Counted from the first letter of the stretch, positions 47,380-56,087 are shown. The stretch is 64,000 bases of DNA from Nocardioides bruguierae (GCF_023656415.1 NZ_JAMOIL010000007.1:56667-120666); one strand, 5' to 3'. The notes: a model not told the origin generated them from the letters alone. Program-made: numbers and translations.

Positions 47380-47463
47380 GAGTCCATCATGGCCGACGGG
47401 TCCACACGCGTTGCTCCTCCCGCCGGCGCCGGCCGGCGGTGCGCCGTCCGGTCACGTCGAGCG

Positions 47464-47988
47464 TCACCAGCCCAGCAGCGTGGCGCTGTCCACCGGGGGT
47501 TCGTCCGCCGCGTCGGCGAACGCCGCGAGCGCCTCCACCAGGGCCTCGCGGTGCTCCGGCGGCATGCCCAGGACGACCTTCTCGATCGCGGCGCGCCGCC
47601 GGCGGGTGACCTCGGCGACCAGGTCGCGACCCTGGGTGCTGGCCTCGATGACGACCTCGCGGCGGTCGACCTCGCTGCCGCGGCGCTCGGCGTGGCCCTG
47701 GGCGATGAGGCGGTCGACGGCGCGCAGGGCCGTCGAGGGGCCCACGCCCAGCCGCTCCGCGAGCTGCGCGAGGCGGGTGGCGCCGTGGGAGTCGAGCACG
47801 ACCAGGGTGCGGAACTGGCTCAGGGTGACGGTGTCCTCGACGTCGGCCAGCGAGCGCGCGGAGACCCCCACGAGGGCGCGGGAGGCGGTCAGGAGGCGGC
47901 CCACGAGCGCGTCGATCTCGGTCTCGTCGGCCGCGGTCCCCAGGTCGGTCGGGTCCGTCGGCTCCGCCGGGTTCGCTGCGTCAGTCAC
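47464..47988 (-). CDS. MarR family transcriptional regulator
   Basis: 174 residues with a winged-helix domain (about 45-145): LSQFRTLVVLDSHGATRLAQ, LAERLGVGPSTALRAVDRLI, and the wing RRGSEVDRREVVIEAS with the conserved DxR. The start is taken as GTG 47988 because TACCGT (47996-48001) precedes it by seven bases; the frame is open a further 138 bases and would include low-complexity sequence. It is divergent from the ClC gene and a palindrome covers the ClC start, so ClC is the likely target. Confidence 0.88.
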   Translation of the reverse strand: MTDAANPAEPTDPTDLGTAADETEIDALVGRLLTASRALVGVSARSLADVEDTVTLSQFRTLVVLDSHGATRLAQLAERLGVGPSTALRAVDRLIAQGHAERRGSEVDRREVVIEASTQGRDLVAEVTRRRRAAIEKVVLGMPPEHREALVEALAAFADAADEPPVDSATLLGW

Positions 47989-47995
47989 GCCCGCC

Positions 47996-48001
47996 ACGGT
48001 A
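47996..48001 (-). promoter_or_regulatory. -10 hexamer TACCGT of a leaderless promoter (marR gene)
   Basis: Minus-strand TACCGT ends seven bases before the GTG at 47988. Confidence 0.55.
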
Positions 48002-48105
48002 GCGCCCGGGCTCGGCCCGGCCGCGGCGCGGGAGGTCCGCCGTCGAGGTCGCGGTGGTGGCCTCGTCCACGTGGTGGTGAGGGTTCGGAGGATCGGGTTC
48101 GTGTC

Positions 48106-48127
48106 TGCAATCATTGCACCGTGCAAT
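48106..48127. promoter_or_regulatory. Overlapping palindromes at the ClC start, likely MarR operator
   Basis: TGCAAT-C-ATTGCA (48106-48118) is a perfect 13-base palindrome and shares a half site with ATTGCA-CCG-TGCAAT (48113-48127), which spans the GTG start at 48121. Three half sites in a row with TGCAAT arms are typical of MarR operators. A bound dimer would block transcription start and initiation. Confidence 0.65.
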
Positions 48128-49926
48128 CAGGTTCGGACGCTGTCACCCCGCCCGCCTCGAGCGTGTCCCACCCGCGCTCCCTGTCGTCCTCGCCGCAGCG
48201 CGGCGCGGGCTCGCGGGCGGCGGCGTGGCTGCGGACCTCGGACGGCGGCCTGCTCGTCCTGGCCCTCCTCGTGGGCGTCGGTGCGGCGCTGCTGGCGCTG
48301 GTCTTCCGGTGGCTGATCTCGACGTTCACCTACCTGCTCTCCGGCTTCGACGACTACGCCGCGCACGCCGGCGAGGCGAACCCCTGGGTGCCGTGGCTCG
48401 GGCCGTTCTTCGTCGTCCTCACGCCCGTGGTGGCCGGCCTGGTCTACGGGCCCGTCGTGCGCCGGTTCGCCCCCGAGGCGCGCGGGCACGGCGTGCCCGA
48501 GGTGATGTACGCGGTGGCCCGCAACGGCGGACGCATCCGCCCGCAGGTGCCCGCGGTCAAGGCGTTCGCCTCCGCGCTCACCATCGGTGGTGGCGGCTCG
48601 GTCGGCCGGGAGGGGCCGATCGTGCAGATCGGCTCCGCCTGGGGCTCGACGCTGGGCCAGTGGCTGCGGATGGACGAGTCGCGCCTGCGCGTCCTCGTGG
48701 CCTGCGGCGCCGGCGGCGGCATCGCGGCCACGTTCAACACCCCGCTCGCGGGCGTGTTCTTCGCGATGGAGCTGATCCTGGCCGACTTCGCCGCCCAGGC
48801 GTTCGGCATGGTCGTGGTCTCCAGCGTCACCGCGTCGGTGATCAGCCGCGCGGCCATCGGCGACGAGGCGTTCCTCTCGCTGCCCGGCATCGAGGTCGGG
48901 CACGTGTGGGAGTTCGCGCTGTTCGCCGTGCTCGGGCTGCTCGGCGGCGCGCTCGGCGTCGGGTTCTCCAAGGTGCTCTACGCCGTGGAGGACCTGTGCG
49001 ACTGGGTCTGGCGCGGCCCGGAGTGGCTGCGGCCCGCGGCCGGTGGCCTGCTGCTCGGCCTGGTGCTCCTCGTCCTGCCCCAGATGTACGGCGTCGGCTA
49101 CCCCGTGCTCGACGACGCGGTGGGCGGGCAGTACGCCATCGGGTTCCTGCTGGTGCTGCTCGTCGGCAAGATGATCGCCACCAGCCTCACGATCGGCATC
49201 GGCGGCTCGGGCGGCGTGTTCGCCCCCAGCCTCTTCGTCGGCGCGATGTTCGGCGCCGCGTTCGGACAGGCCGCCTCGCTGCTCACCGACGGCAGCACCT
49301 CGTCCGCGGGGGCCTACGCCGTCATCGGCATGGGTGCCGCGTTCGCCGGCGCGACCAGGGCACCCATCACCGGTGTGGTGATCCTCTTCGAGCTGACCGG
49401 CGACTACGCGCTGATCCTGCCGCTGATGGTGGCCATCGTGCTGGCGACGGGGCTCTCGCACCGGCTGACCAAGGAGACGATCTACACCCTCAAGCTGGCC
49501 CGCCGCGGCGTGGACCTGCTGCGCAACCCCGAGACCATCGCCGTGCGGCGTCGGGTCCGCGACGTCATGCTGGAGGTGCCCGAGCCGCTGCCCGCCGGCA
49601 CCCGCATGGCGGACGCGGTGGAGGTGCTCGCTCGCTCTGGCGGGGTGCTGCCGCTGGTGGACGCCGACGGCGAGTACGTCGGCACCGTCACGGCGGCGAC
49701 CATCGCCCACCACCTCGCCGACGGGGCCAGTGACGACGACCCCGTCTCGCTCGTGGAGCAGCACCCCGACCGGCTGCGCACCGAGGACTCGCTGGCCGAC
49801 GCGCTCGCGGCGCTGGAGGCGGCCCGGGCCCCGGCCGTGCCGGTGCACGGGGCGGCCGACGGCGCCGAGGAGGACCGGGTGGTCGGCTGGCTGACCTACC
49901 CGGCAGCGCTCTCCGGGATGCGCTGA
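48121..49926 (+). CDS. ClC-type chloride channel/antiporter with C-terminal CBS-like region
   Basis: 601 residues. The ClC selectivity motifs are clear: GHGVPE (for GSGIP), GREGPIVQIG with the gating Glu, and GIGGSGGVFAPSLF. About 12 membrane helices run from residue 40 to about 450; a C-terminal part (about 480-601) with RDVMLEVPEPLPAG and GVLPLVDADGEYVGTV is a CBS pair. The gating Glu suggests Cl-/H+ exchange. GTG 48121 overlaps a MarR-type palindrome. Inducer unknown. Confidence 0.93.
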   Translation: MQSGSDAVTPPASSVSHPRSLSSSPQRGAGSRAAAWLRTSDGGLLVLALLVGVGAALLALVFRWLISTFTYLLSGFDDYAAHAGEANPWVPWLGPFFVVLTPVVAGLVYGPVVRRFAPEARGHGVPEVMYAVARNGGRIRPQVPAVKAFASALTIGGGGSVGREGPIVQIGSAWGSTLGQWLRMDESRLRVLVACGAGGGIAATFNTPLAGVFFAMELILADFAAQAFGMVVVSSVTASVISRAAIGDEAFLSLPGIEVGHVWEFALFAVLGLLGGALGVGFSKVLYAVEDLCDWVWRGPEWLRPAAGGLLLGLVLLVLPQMYGVGYPVLDDAVGGQYAIGFLLVLLVGKMIATSLTIGIGGSGGVFAPSLFVGAMFGAAFGQAASLLTDGSTSSAGAYAVIGMGAAFAGATRAPITGVVILFELTGDYALILPLMVAIVLATGLSHRLTKETIYTLKLARRGVDLLRNPETIAVRRRVRDVMLEVPEPLPAGTRMADAVEVLARSGGVLPLVDADGEYVGTVTAATIAHHLADGASDDDPVSLVEQHPDRLRTEDSLADALAALEAARAPAVPVHGAADGAEEDRVVGWLTYPAALSGMR

Positions 49927-49978
49927 CCGCCCCAGGTCACCGAGCCGTTCACCCGCGCTCTGGTCACCCGTGCTCTCG

Positions 49979-50554
49979 TCACCAGGGCGAACCCGCGGCC
50001 GTCGCGCGCCGGGCGGCGCGCCGGGCCGGCAGGCCCAGCGCTGCGGCCACGAGCAGGCCGAGGAGGCCGACGCCGCCGAGGACGAGCGGGAGCGGCCTGT
50101 CGGTGAGCATCTGGGCCGTGGGGAACGCAGGGGCGCCCGCCACCGCGACGCTCCAGCGGCCGCCTGCCTCGCAGGAGACGCGCGCCGTGGCGGTGGGGGA
50201 GTCGAAGGACGCCCGGGCGACCCAGTCGCCCACCGACCCGCCCGGCAGTCGGGGCCCGTCCGCCGTCCGGGTGACCGGCACCTTCTCGCCGCGGGCGTCG
50301 AGCACCGTGCAGCCCGGCAGAGCGGTGCCCAGCGTCCACACGTAGGTCGGGGCGTCGGTCGCCGTGGCGACCGTGTGCCGGCGCCCGTCGACCGCGACCA
50401 CCGCGTCGTCGGCGAAGGTCCAGCCGTCGGCGGAGGTCATCACCAGCCCCAGCCACGCCCAGGCGGCGGCGAGCACGAGCAGGGCGGTGGCGCCCAGCGC
50501 GAGCAACCGGACCGGTTCCGAGGTCGCCCCCGCTCGTAGCGTCGTGTCGGTCAT
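49979..50554 (-). CDS. Two-TM protein with extracytoplasmic domain, family member 1
   Basis: 191 residues. One membrane helix near the N-terminus (LLALGATALLVLAAAWAWLGL), an outside domain of about 110 residues, a second helix near the C-terminus (LPLVLGGVGLLGLLVAAALGL) and a basic tail. The outside domain has WTFADDAVVAVDG, APTYVWTLGTALPGCTV and a second Cys in ARVSCEAGG, probably a disulfide. The same pattern occurs in the genes at 50595 and 51495. Own leaderless promoter (TACCAT at 50562-50567). Function unknown. Confidence 0.7.
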   Translation of the reverse strand: MTDTTLRAGATSEPVRLLALGATALLVLAAAWAWLGLVMTSADGWTFADDAVVAVDGRRHTVATATDAPTYVWTLGTALPGCTVLDARGEKVPVTRTADGPRLPGGSVGDWVARASFDSPTATARVSCEAGGRWSVAVAGAPAFPTAQMLTDRPLPLVLGGVGLLGLLVAAALGLPARRAARRATAAGSPW

Positions 50555-50561
50555 GACACGG

Positions 50562-50567
50562 ATGGTA
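50562..50567 (-). promoter_or_regulatory. -10 hexamer TACCAT of a leaderless promoter
   Basis: Minus-strand TACCAT ends seven bases before ATG 50554. Confidence 0.55.
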
Positions 50568-50594
50568 AAGGCCTCGGGCCCGGCCTGCGGCGCT

Positions 50595-51137
50595 TCAGGC
50601 GGTGCTCGGCCCGTCGCGTCGCGCCCGGAGCCGCAGCACCGCGGACGCGACGAGCCCGACCAGACCCACCCCGACCAGGAGGAGGGGCACCACCTGCCGG
50701 CGGACGAGGGCGAGCGCCGGCGTGCCCGGGTCGGCCGCGATCGCGACGCGCAGGTCGCTGGGGGTCCGGTTGAAGCAGGTCACCGTGACCGGGCTCGAGG
50801 AGGCGGTGAAGGAGTCGGTGGCGATCCAGCCCGGCCCGAGGAGGCCGGAGGGCAGGTAGTGGGGCAGGTCGGCCTCGGCGAGGGTGAGCGCGGTGCCGTC
50901 GTCCTCGGTGACCGTGCAGCGTCGCGCCGTGGTCTCGGAGATCCAGACGTAGGTCGGCCGGTCGGTCGCCACGGAGACCACGTGCGGCTCGGAGTCGACC
51001 GGCACCAGGGCGTCGTCGGCGAAGTCCCAGTCGCCGAGCAGGCCGCGGACCACCGCGACCGTGCCCCACACCAGCCCGACCAGCAGCAGCCCGGTCGAGA
51101 CCAGGGCGAGGCGCCCGGCAGCTGTCAGTCGACGCAC
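50595..51137 (-). CDS. Two-TM protein with extracytoplasmic domain, family member 2
   Basis: 180 residues. Helices at about 8-30 (LALVSTGLLLVGLVWGTVAVV) and 150-172 (VVPLLLVGVGLVGLVASAVL) flank a domain with WDFADDALVPVDSEPHVV, RPTYVWISETTARRCTV and VTVTCFNRTP. GTG 51137 is chosen because it begins the membrane-anchored form and overlaps the VOC gene stop by 13 bases; the frame extends upstream in a VOC-antisense frame without meaning. Unknown function. Confidence 0.68.
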   Translation of the reverse strand: MRRLTAAGRLALVSTGLLLVGLVWGTVAVVRGLLGDWDFADDALVPVDSEPHVVSVATDRPTYVWISETTARRCTVTEDDGTALTLAEADLPHYLPSGLLGPGWIATDSFTASSSPVTVTCFNRTPSDLRVAIAADPGTPALALVRRQVVPLLLVGVGLVGLVASAVLRLRARRDGPSTA

Positions 51138-51493
51138 AGGCAGAACGGGTGGCCGGCCGGGTCGAGGAAGACCCGGAAGGACGTCCCCGGCTGGTGCTCT
51201 GCCCGCGTCGCCCCCAGGGCCAGGGCCTGCGGCTCGGCGTCGTCGAGGTCGCGCACCATGACGTCCAGGTGCATCTGCTGCGGGTGCTCCTGGCCGGGCC
51301 AGGAGGGCGCCGCGTAGGCCTCGACCTGCTGGAAGCACAGGCAGGCCGAGCCGTCCTCGGGGCGGGCCTCGGCCCACGACCCGTCGTCGTCGACCCGCAC
51401 CGTCCAGCCGAGCATCGAGCCGTAGAAGCGCGCGAGGCCTCCCGGGTCCGGGCAGTCCAGGACCACGCTCGGGTAGGCGGCGAAGGCCGGCAC
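51125..51493 (-). CDS. VOC family protein
   Basis: 122 residues, one glyoxalase-like unit pair: YPSVVLDCPDPGGLARFYGS, then MHLDVMVRDLDDAEPQALAL and FRVFLDPAGHPFCLCVD. Typical actinobacterial single VOC protein; ligand unknown. GTG 51493 overlaps the neighbouring stop region by context (one base between stop 51495 and start), and its own end overlaps the next gene, so all three genes are one unit. Confidence 0.83.
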   Translation of the reverse strand: MPAFAAYPSVVLDCPDPGGLARFYGSMLGWTVRVDDDGSWAEARPEDGSACLCFQQVEAYAAPSWPGQEHPQQMHLDVMVRDLDDAEPQALALGATRAEHQPGTSFRVFLDPAGHPFCLCVD

Positions 51494-51494
51494 G

Positions 51495-52163
51495 TCAGCG
51501 ACGCTTCCCGGGTGCGGGAGCGGTGCCCTGGTGCTGGGCGGCCACGAGGACCAGCGCCATGGTGACCAGGGCGACCCCGATGATGGTCAGGCCCAGGGGC
51601 GCCTGGGTGCGGGAGTCGCCGAGGTCGAAGGCGACCGTGCCGCCGGCGCCGATCGCCACGACGTCGGGCCCGCTGGCGGCGCAGGCCACGGTGACCAGGC
51701 CGGACGTGGGCACGAACTGCCCGCCGGAGGTCCAGGTGCTGCTGCCGGCCGGTCGGGTCAGTGCCTGCGAGGGGGCCAGCGCCAGGCGTTCGCCGGACGC
51801 GGCGTCGCCCACGCGGCAGCCCGGCACGGCGCCCGTGGTGGTCCACATGCGGGTGGTCTCGCCGGCGGTGACCGCGACCTCGTGGGCGCTGCCGTCCGCC
51901 GGCACGAGGGCGTCGTCGGCCCACGCGTAGCTGTTGAGGCCGCCGAGCACGAGGGCCAGGCCCCAGGCGGCGCCCGCGCCGACGAGGGCGACGCCCAGGC
52001 CGGCGAGCGTGCGGGTCCACACGGAGATGAGGGGACGGTCGGCCATGGCGGCGAGTCGGGTGCCCACGCCTGCCTCCGGAAGGGTGGTGGGGGAACGGTC
52101 GAGCGCCGTGTCGACGGTCGGGTCCAGCGTGACCTCGGCGAGGGGGACGGCGGCGTTCGTCAT
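51495..52163 (-). CDS. Two-TM protein with extracytoplasmic domain, family member 3
   Basis: 222 residues. Longer cytoplasmic N-terminus (about 50 residues) than its paralogues, a helix at about 55-75, an outside domain with SYAWADDALVPADGSAHEV, TTRMWTTTGAVPGCRVGD and LVTVACAASG, and a C-terminal helix (LGLTIIGVALVTMALVLVAA). ATG 52163 follows a weak -10 (CAGGGT) by seven bases. First gene of the minus-strand unit. Function unknown. Confidence 0.68.
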   Translation of the reverse strand: MTNAAVPLAEVTLDPTVDTALDRSPTTLPEAGVGTRLAAMADRPLISVWTRTLAGLGVALVGAGAAWGLALVLGGLNSYAWADDALVPADGSAHEVAVTAGETTRMWTTTGAVPGCRVGDAASGERLALAPSQALTRPAGSSTWTSGGQFVPTSGLVTVACAASGPDVVAIGAGGTVAFDLGDSRTQAPLGLTIIGVALVTMALVLVAAQHQGTAPAPGKRR

Positions 52164-52260
52164 GCCCGGCACCCTGCCACGTCTTTACCTTCGGCAGGGC
52201 CACCCGACCGGCGGTGCGGCCCGGGAAAACGGGTTGCCGGCGCGGACGGCGGCGAGCAGG

Positions 52261-53265
52261 GTGCGCGTCGTGGACGACCCCGATCTCGACGCCCGCACCG
52301 GCCTGCGCTGGACGCCCCTCGTGCGCGCCGACCTGCCCGACCTGGCCCGTCTGTACGAGGTCACGACCGCCCACGACGAGGACCCCGAGCGGCAGTCGCT
52401 GCCCATGCTGGAGGAGTTCGTCGACTCGCCGCGCTCGCGCCCGGCCGAGGACGTCCGGGTCGGCCGCAGCGAGGACGGGACGCTCGTGGCCGTCGCGTGG
52501 GCCGGCTGCCACCGCTCGATCACGGAGGTGCGCCGCGTCCACCTGGGCGGGGCGGTGCACCCCGCGTGGCGGCGGCGTGGCATCGGCGGGGCGGTGCTGG
52601 CCTGGCAGCTCGCGCACGCCCGGGCCTGGGACGAGGCGACGCGGGAGCCGGGCCACGGTCCGCTGGTCGCCCGGCTCTACGCGCCGGTGGGCCAGGGCGA
52701 CGTCCGCGACCTCGCCACCCGCCACGGGCTGGAGGTGGCGCGGTACTTCACCGAGATGACCCGGCCCCTGACCGACCTGCCGGCGCCGCGAGGCGTGCCG
52801 GGGGTGCGGCTGGTCGACCTCGATCTCGCGCGCAGCGCCGAGATCCACCGCGTGCTCGACACGGCCTTCGCCGACCACTGGGGCCACGCGGACCGCACCG
52901 ACGACGTGTGGGCCGACCAGATCGGCTCCTCCGTCGTCCGCCCGGCGTGGTCGGTGATGGCGCTGGACGAGGGGACCGGGGCGATCGTCGGGGTCGCGCT
53001 GTCGTGCGCCTACGAGCAGGACTGGGCCGCCGAGGGAAGGTCCCAGGGGTACACCGACGAGCTGGGGGTGCTGCGCAGCCACCGCGGCCGGGGCGTGGCG
53101 ACGGCGCTGCTCGTGGACTCGATGCACCGGTTCGCGGCCGCCGGGCTGGACTCGGCCGGCCTCGGGGTCGACACCGCGAACCCCTCCGGCGCGCTCGGGC
53201 TCTACCGGTCGCTGGGGTACACCGACGAGGCCGCGACCTGCGTCCACGAGTGGTCGCGGCCCTGA
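52261..53265 (+). CDS. Tandem GNAT acetyltransferase (MshD-like layout)
   Basis: 334 residues with two GNAT domains (about 15-165 and 180-334). Acetyl-CoA loops: HPAWRRRGIGGAVLAWQLAH in the first and HRGRGVATALLVDSMH in the second. The double layout recalls mycothiol synthase MshD, but the mshD-specific blocks are not evident, so the substrate is open. Start is uncertain: GTG 52261 or GTG 52270; the latter is seven bases after CAGGGT. Confidence 0.8.
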   Translation: MRVVDDPDLDARTGLRWTPLVRADLPDLARLYEVTTAHDEDPERQSLPMLEEFVDSPRSRPAEDVRVGRSEDGTLVAVAWAGCHRSITEVRRVHLGGAVHPAWRRRGIGGAVLAWQLAHARAWDEATREPGHGPLVARLYAPVGQGDVRDLATRHGLEVARYFTEMTRPLTDLPAPRGVPGVRLVDLDLARSAEIHRVLDTAFADHWGHADRTDDVWADQIGSSVVRPAWSVMALDEGTGAIVGVALSCAYEQDWAAEGRSQGYTDELGVLRSHRGRGVATALLVDSMHRFAAAGLDSAGLGVDTANPSGALGLYRSLGYTDEAATCVHEWSRP

Positions 53266-53316
53266 CGCTCCTGCTCCGGTCACCCGTGGTGCGCCGCGGC
53301 GTGGTGTGATGCCCGG

Positions 53317-53787
53317 GTGGCTGGCGTGACCCTGCGGACCGTGACCGACGACGAGACCCGGGCCGCGGCGCGCATCGTGCGGCGCCCGGACGACGAGGCG
53401 CACCTGGTCGCCGACGTCGACCGCTCCCTGGCCCAGTGCGCGGAGGACGCCGCGCTCGAGCCGCTCGTCGCCTGGGACGCGCGCTGGTGCGGGCTGGAGG
53501 TGCCCGCGGCCCCGGCGGTCGGGTTCGCGGTGCTCGAGGCGCGCGGTGGCGTCGGGTTCGTGCTGCGGCTGATGGTCGCGCCCGAGCAACGCGGGCAGGG
53601 CTACGGGCGGGCGCTGCTGGACGCGGTCGTGGCCCGGGCCCGGCGGGTGCCGTCCGTCGAGATGGTCGCCACCAGCCACCGCGCCGAGAACACGGTGATG
53701 GCGTCGCTGTGCGCCGCGGCCGGGTTCACCGCCTGGGAGACGCCCTTCGCGCACGACGCGGACGAGGTCTACCTGCGGCTGCCCTGA
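53317..53787 (+). CDS. GNAT family acetyltransferase
   Basis: 156 residues, single GNAT domain with FVLRLMVAPEQRGQGYGRAL as the acetyl-CoA loop and HRAENTVMASLCAAAGF as the C-terminal helix. GTG 53317 lies seven bases after TGTGAT, a poor -10. Follows the tandem GNAT gene on the same strand. Substrate unknown. Confidence 0.85.
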   Translation: MAGVTLRTVTDDETRAAARIVRRPDDEAHLVADVDRSLAQCAEDAALEPLVAWDARWCGLEVPAAPAVGFAVLEARGGVGFVLRLMVAPEQRGQGYGRALLDAVVARARRVPSVEMVATSHRAENTVMASLCAAAGFTAWETPFAHDADEVYLRLP

Positions 53788-53814
53788 CCTGCGCCGGTGG
53801 CCGGGGTCGGGAGG

Positions 53815-54159
53815 TCAGCCCTTGAACGGCCGCACCTCCTGCGGCCAGCCGCACGCCTCGGCCACCCGGCCGCCCCAGTAGCGGGCCTCGTCCTCGCCCG
53901 GGACGTCGACGATGGTCATCCCGCCCACGAACTCGGGCGTCTGGCGGTAGGGGCCGGTGCTGAACGTCAGCTCGCCGGAGGTGGCGTCGGCGCTGAAGCC
54001 CTCGGCCGGGTCCTCCTCCAGGCCGCCGGCGAAGACGAGCACGCCGGCCTCGCGCATCTCCTCGACGGCCGCGCGGGCCAGCGGGCCGCGCTCGGCGAAC
54101 CACTCGGCCGGGTGGTCGCCGACCCACTGCTGGTTGAAGAAGATCAGGTACTGGGTCAT
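53815..54159 (-). CDS. YCII-related domain protein
   Basis: 114 residues: MTQYLIFFNQQWVGDHPAEW, GVLVFAGGLEEDP and FSTGPYRQTPEFVGGMTIVD match the YCII/DGPF fold, a ferredoxin-like dimer often linked to ECF sigma systems. No sigma factor is adjacent. ATG 54159 begins the family N-terminus. Convergent with the GNAT at 53317; its upstream side holds a 13-bp tandem repeat. Confidence 0.85.
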   Translation of the reverse strand: MTQYLIFFNQQWVGDHPAEWFAERGPLARAAVEEMREAGVLVFAGGLEEDPAEGFSADATSGELTFSTGPYRQTPEFVGGMTIVDVPGEDEARYWGGRVAEACGWPQEVRPFKG

Positions 54160-54190
54160 GCCGGGCACTCTCCCGCGTCCGGGGCCTCTT

Positions 54191-54238
54191 CGCCAGGGTG
54201 GGGCGCCAGGGTGGGGCGCCAGGGTGGGGCGCCAGGGT
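54191..54238. repeat. 13-bp tandem repeat, about 3.7 copies
   Basis: CGCCAGGGTGGGG at 54191-54203, 54204-54216, 54217-54229 and a partial copy to 54238. It lies in the promoter region of the YCII gene on the minus strand. Confidence 0.8.
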
Positions 54239-54402
54239 CGCCGCGTCGTCGGACCGGAACAACGCCCGCACCGGCCGGCCCGCACCTCGCTGACCTGCGC
54301 CGACACGGCCGCCCGCCGCCGTCCGCCCGCGTTGTTCCGGTTCCCCGACGGCGATCACGGCCGTGACCGACGTTTCGGCCGGCCGCACCGGCATGGCCGC
54401 AC

Positions 54403-54408
54403 TAGCGT
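54403..54408 (+). promoter_or_regulatory. -10 hexamer TAGCGT of a leaderless promoter (alpha/beta hydrolase)
   Basis: TAGCGT ends seven bases before the GTG at 54416. Confidence 0.55.
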
Positions 54409-54415
54409 CAGCGAC

Positions 54416-55144
54416 GTGCCGTTGCTTCCCGCGCTCGCGACGCCCCTGACCCGTCCCCTGGTGTTCCCGCGCCGGGAGACGCGGGTCCCGGTCTCGGTCA
54501 CTGACGTGGCGCTGAGGGTGCCCGGAGCCGTGCTGCGGGGGTGGGTCACACATCCGGATGCGCCGGCTGCCGTCGTCTACCTCGGGGGCAACGCGGAGGA
54601 GGTGGGCGCGCAACGTGGTGTCCTGAGCGAGGAGCTGCCCGGGCACGCGGTGCACCTGATGGCCTATCGCGGTTACGGCGCGAGCAGCGGCAGGCCGTCC
54701 CAGCGGGCGCTGGTGGAGGACGCCTGCGCGGTGGTGGACGAGGCGGCGCGCCGGTACCCCGCGCACCCGGTCGTCGTCATCGGTCGCAGCCTGGGCAGCG
54801 GCGTCGCCGTCCAAGTGGCCGCGCGACGGGCCCTCTCGGCGCTGGTCATGGTGACCCCGTTCGACTCCGTGGCGGCGGTGGCGCGGGACCACGCCGGCAG
54901 GTGGGGCGGACTGGTGGCCGACACCTTCGACTCGGCGTCGCTCGCGCCGCGGGTCACCGCACCCGTGCTCGTGGTGCGCGCAGGAGAGGACACCGTGGTG
55001 CGGCCTGCCCGCACCGACGCCCTCCTGGCTGCGCTGCCGCCGGGCACCCAGGTGGTGGACCTGCCACAGGCCGACCACGCGAACGTCCTGCACGCCCCGG
55101 GCTGCTGGCCGGCTGTCCGAGCGTTCCTCGGGGCCGAGGGCTGA
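54416..55144 (+). CDS. Alpha/beta hydrolase (BEM46/YqkD-like)
   Basis: 242 residues. GWVTHPDAPAAVVYLGGNAEE and MAYRGYGASSGRPSQRALVEDA are typical of the BEM46-like serine hydrolases; the nucleophile is in GRSLGSGVAVQVA, the Asp in VVRAGEDTVVRP and the His in PQADHANVL. No clear signal peptide; substrate unknown. GTG 54416 is fixed by the promoter and begins the family N-terminus. Confidence 0.87.
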   Translation: MPLLPALATPLTRPLVFPRRETRVPVSVTDVALRVPGAVLRGWVTHPDAPAAVVYLGGNAEEVGAQRGVLSEELPGHAVHLMAYRGYGASSGRPSQRALVEDACAVVDEAARRYPAHPVVVIGRSLGSGVAVQVAARRALSALVMVTPFDSVAAVARDHAGRWGGLVADTFDSASLAPRVTAPVLVVRAGEDTVVRPARTDALLAALPPGTQVVDLPQADHANVLHAPGCWPAVRAFLGAEG

Positions 55145-55216
55145 GCCACGGCGCCGGTGACCCGGTGGGCCGATAACCCGGTGCCGTCGACCGGGGTCCT
55201 GCGCGAGGGTGGGGCC

Positions 55217-56083
55217 ATGACGTCGCAGCGACCCCTGCGCGAGGAGGCCCTGTCGGGCTCCGAGCGCCTCGACGCCGCCACCCACCTGCTGCAGGCCGCC
55301 CGGGTGGCCGAGCCGGTCGGTGGGGTCTGGGAGGCGGCCGACCCGCAGTGGTGGTCGCGCCGACCGCGGCCCTCCGACGACGTCCCGACCACCTTCTGGT
55401 TCTCCGGGCGCGAGCCGGTCGCGGGGGTGCTGCTCACGGCCGAGCAGGACGACGCCTGGCAGTGCGACCCGGTGGTGACCCAGGGCTCCTCGGCCGACCC
55501 GGCGGACGTGTGGGACCGAGCGCTGGCCGAGGCCCGGGCCGCTGCCGGGGAGGGCGCCGTGGAGGTGCCGGTGGCGGACGACGACGCGGTCGGTCGGGCC
55601 CAGGCCGCACGGCTCGGCCTCGTCGCGGGCCACGGGGACGACACCGGCTGGCTCGACCTCACCGCGGCCCTGCCGGTCGCCGCCTTGGCCGAGGGATACC
55701 GCCTGAGCAGCCGGGAGCACCTCAGCGGTCGGCACCACCTCGCGCTGCGCAACGGCCCGGACGTCGCCGACGGTCTGACCGCGACGTCGCTGTACGACCC
55801 CGCGCTCGACCTCGTCGCGCTGGCCCCCGACGGCTCGGTCGCCGGCTACGCGCTGCTCTGGCCGGACCCGGTCACCGGCGTCGCGCTCGTCGAGCCGGTG
55901 CGGGTCGAGGAGGCGCACCAGCGCCGCGGCCTGGCGCGCGCGGTGCTCGCGCACGGCCTGGCGCTGGCCGCGGCCCGTGGGCTCGCCCGGGCCAAGGTCT
56001 CGTGGAGCAGCCAGGCTGCGGGCGGGCTCTACACCGGACTGGGCTTCGTGCCGACGTCCACCACCACGTGGTTCCGCGGCTGA
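55217..56083 (+). CDS. GNAT-fold protein
   Basis: 288 residues. A C-terminal GNAT domain (about 150-288): ALAPDGSVAGYALLWPDP, PVRVEEAHQRRGLARAVLAH and ARAKVSWSSQAAGGLYTGLG. The N-terminal half looks like a degenerate second acetyltransferase domain without a CoA loop. ATG 55217 is chosen; a GTG 60 bases upstream is possible. Convergent with the next gene (four bases apart). Confidence 0.78.
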   Translation: MTSQRPLREEALSGSERLDAATHLLQAARVAEPVGGVWEAADPQWWSRRPRPSDDVPTTFWFSGREPVAGVLLTAEQDDAWQCDPVVTQGSSADPADVWDRALAEARAAAGEGAVEVPVADDDAVGRAQAARLGLVAGHGDDTGWLDLTAALPVAALAEGYRLSSREHLSGRHHLALRNGPDVADGLTATSLYDPALDLVALAPDGSVAGYALLWPDPVTGVALVEPVRVEEAHQRRGLARAVLAHGLALAAARGLARAKVSWSSQAAGGLYTGLGFVPTSTTTWFRG

Positions 56084-56087
56084 GCGG

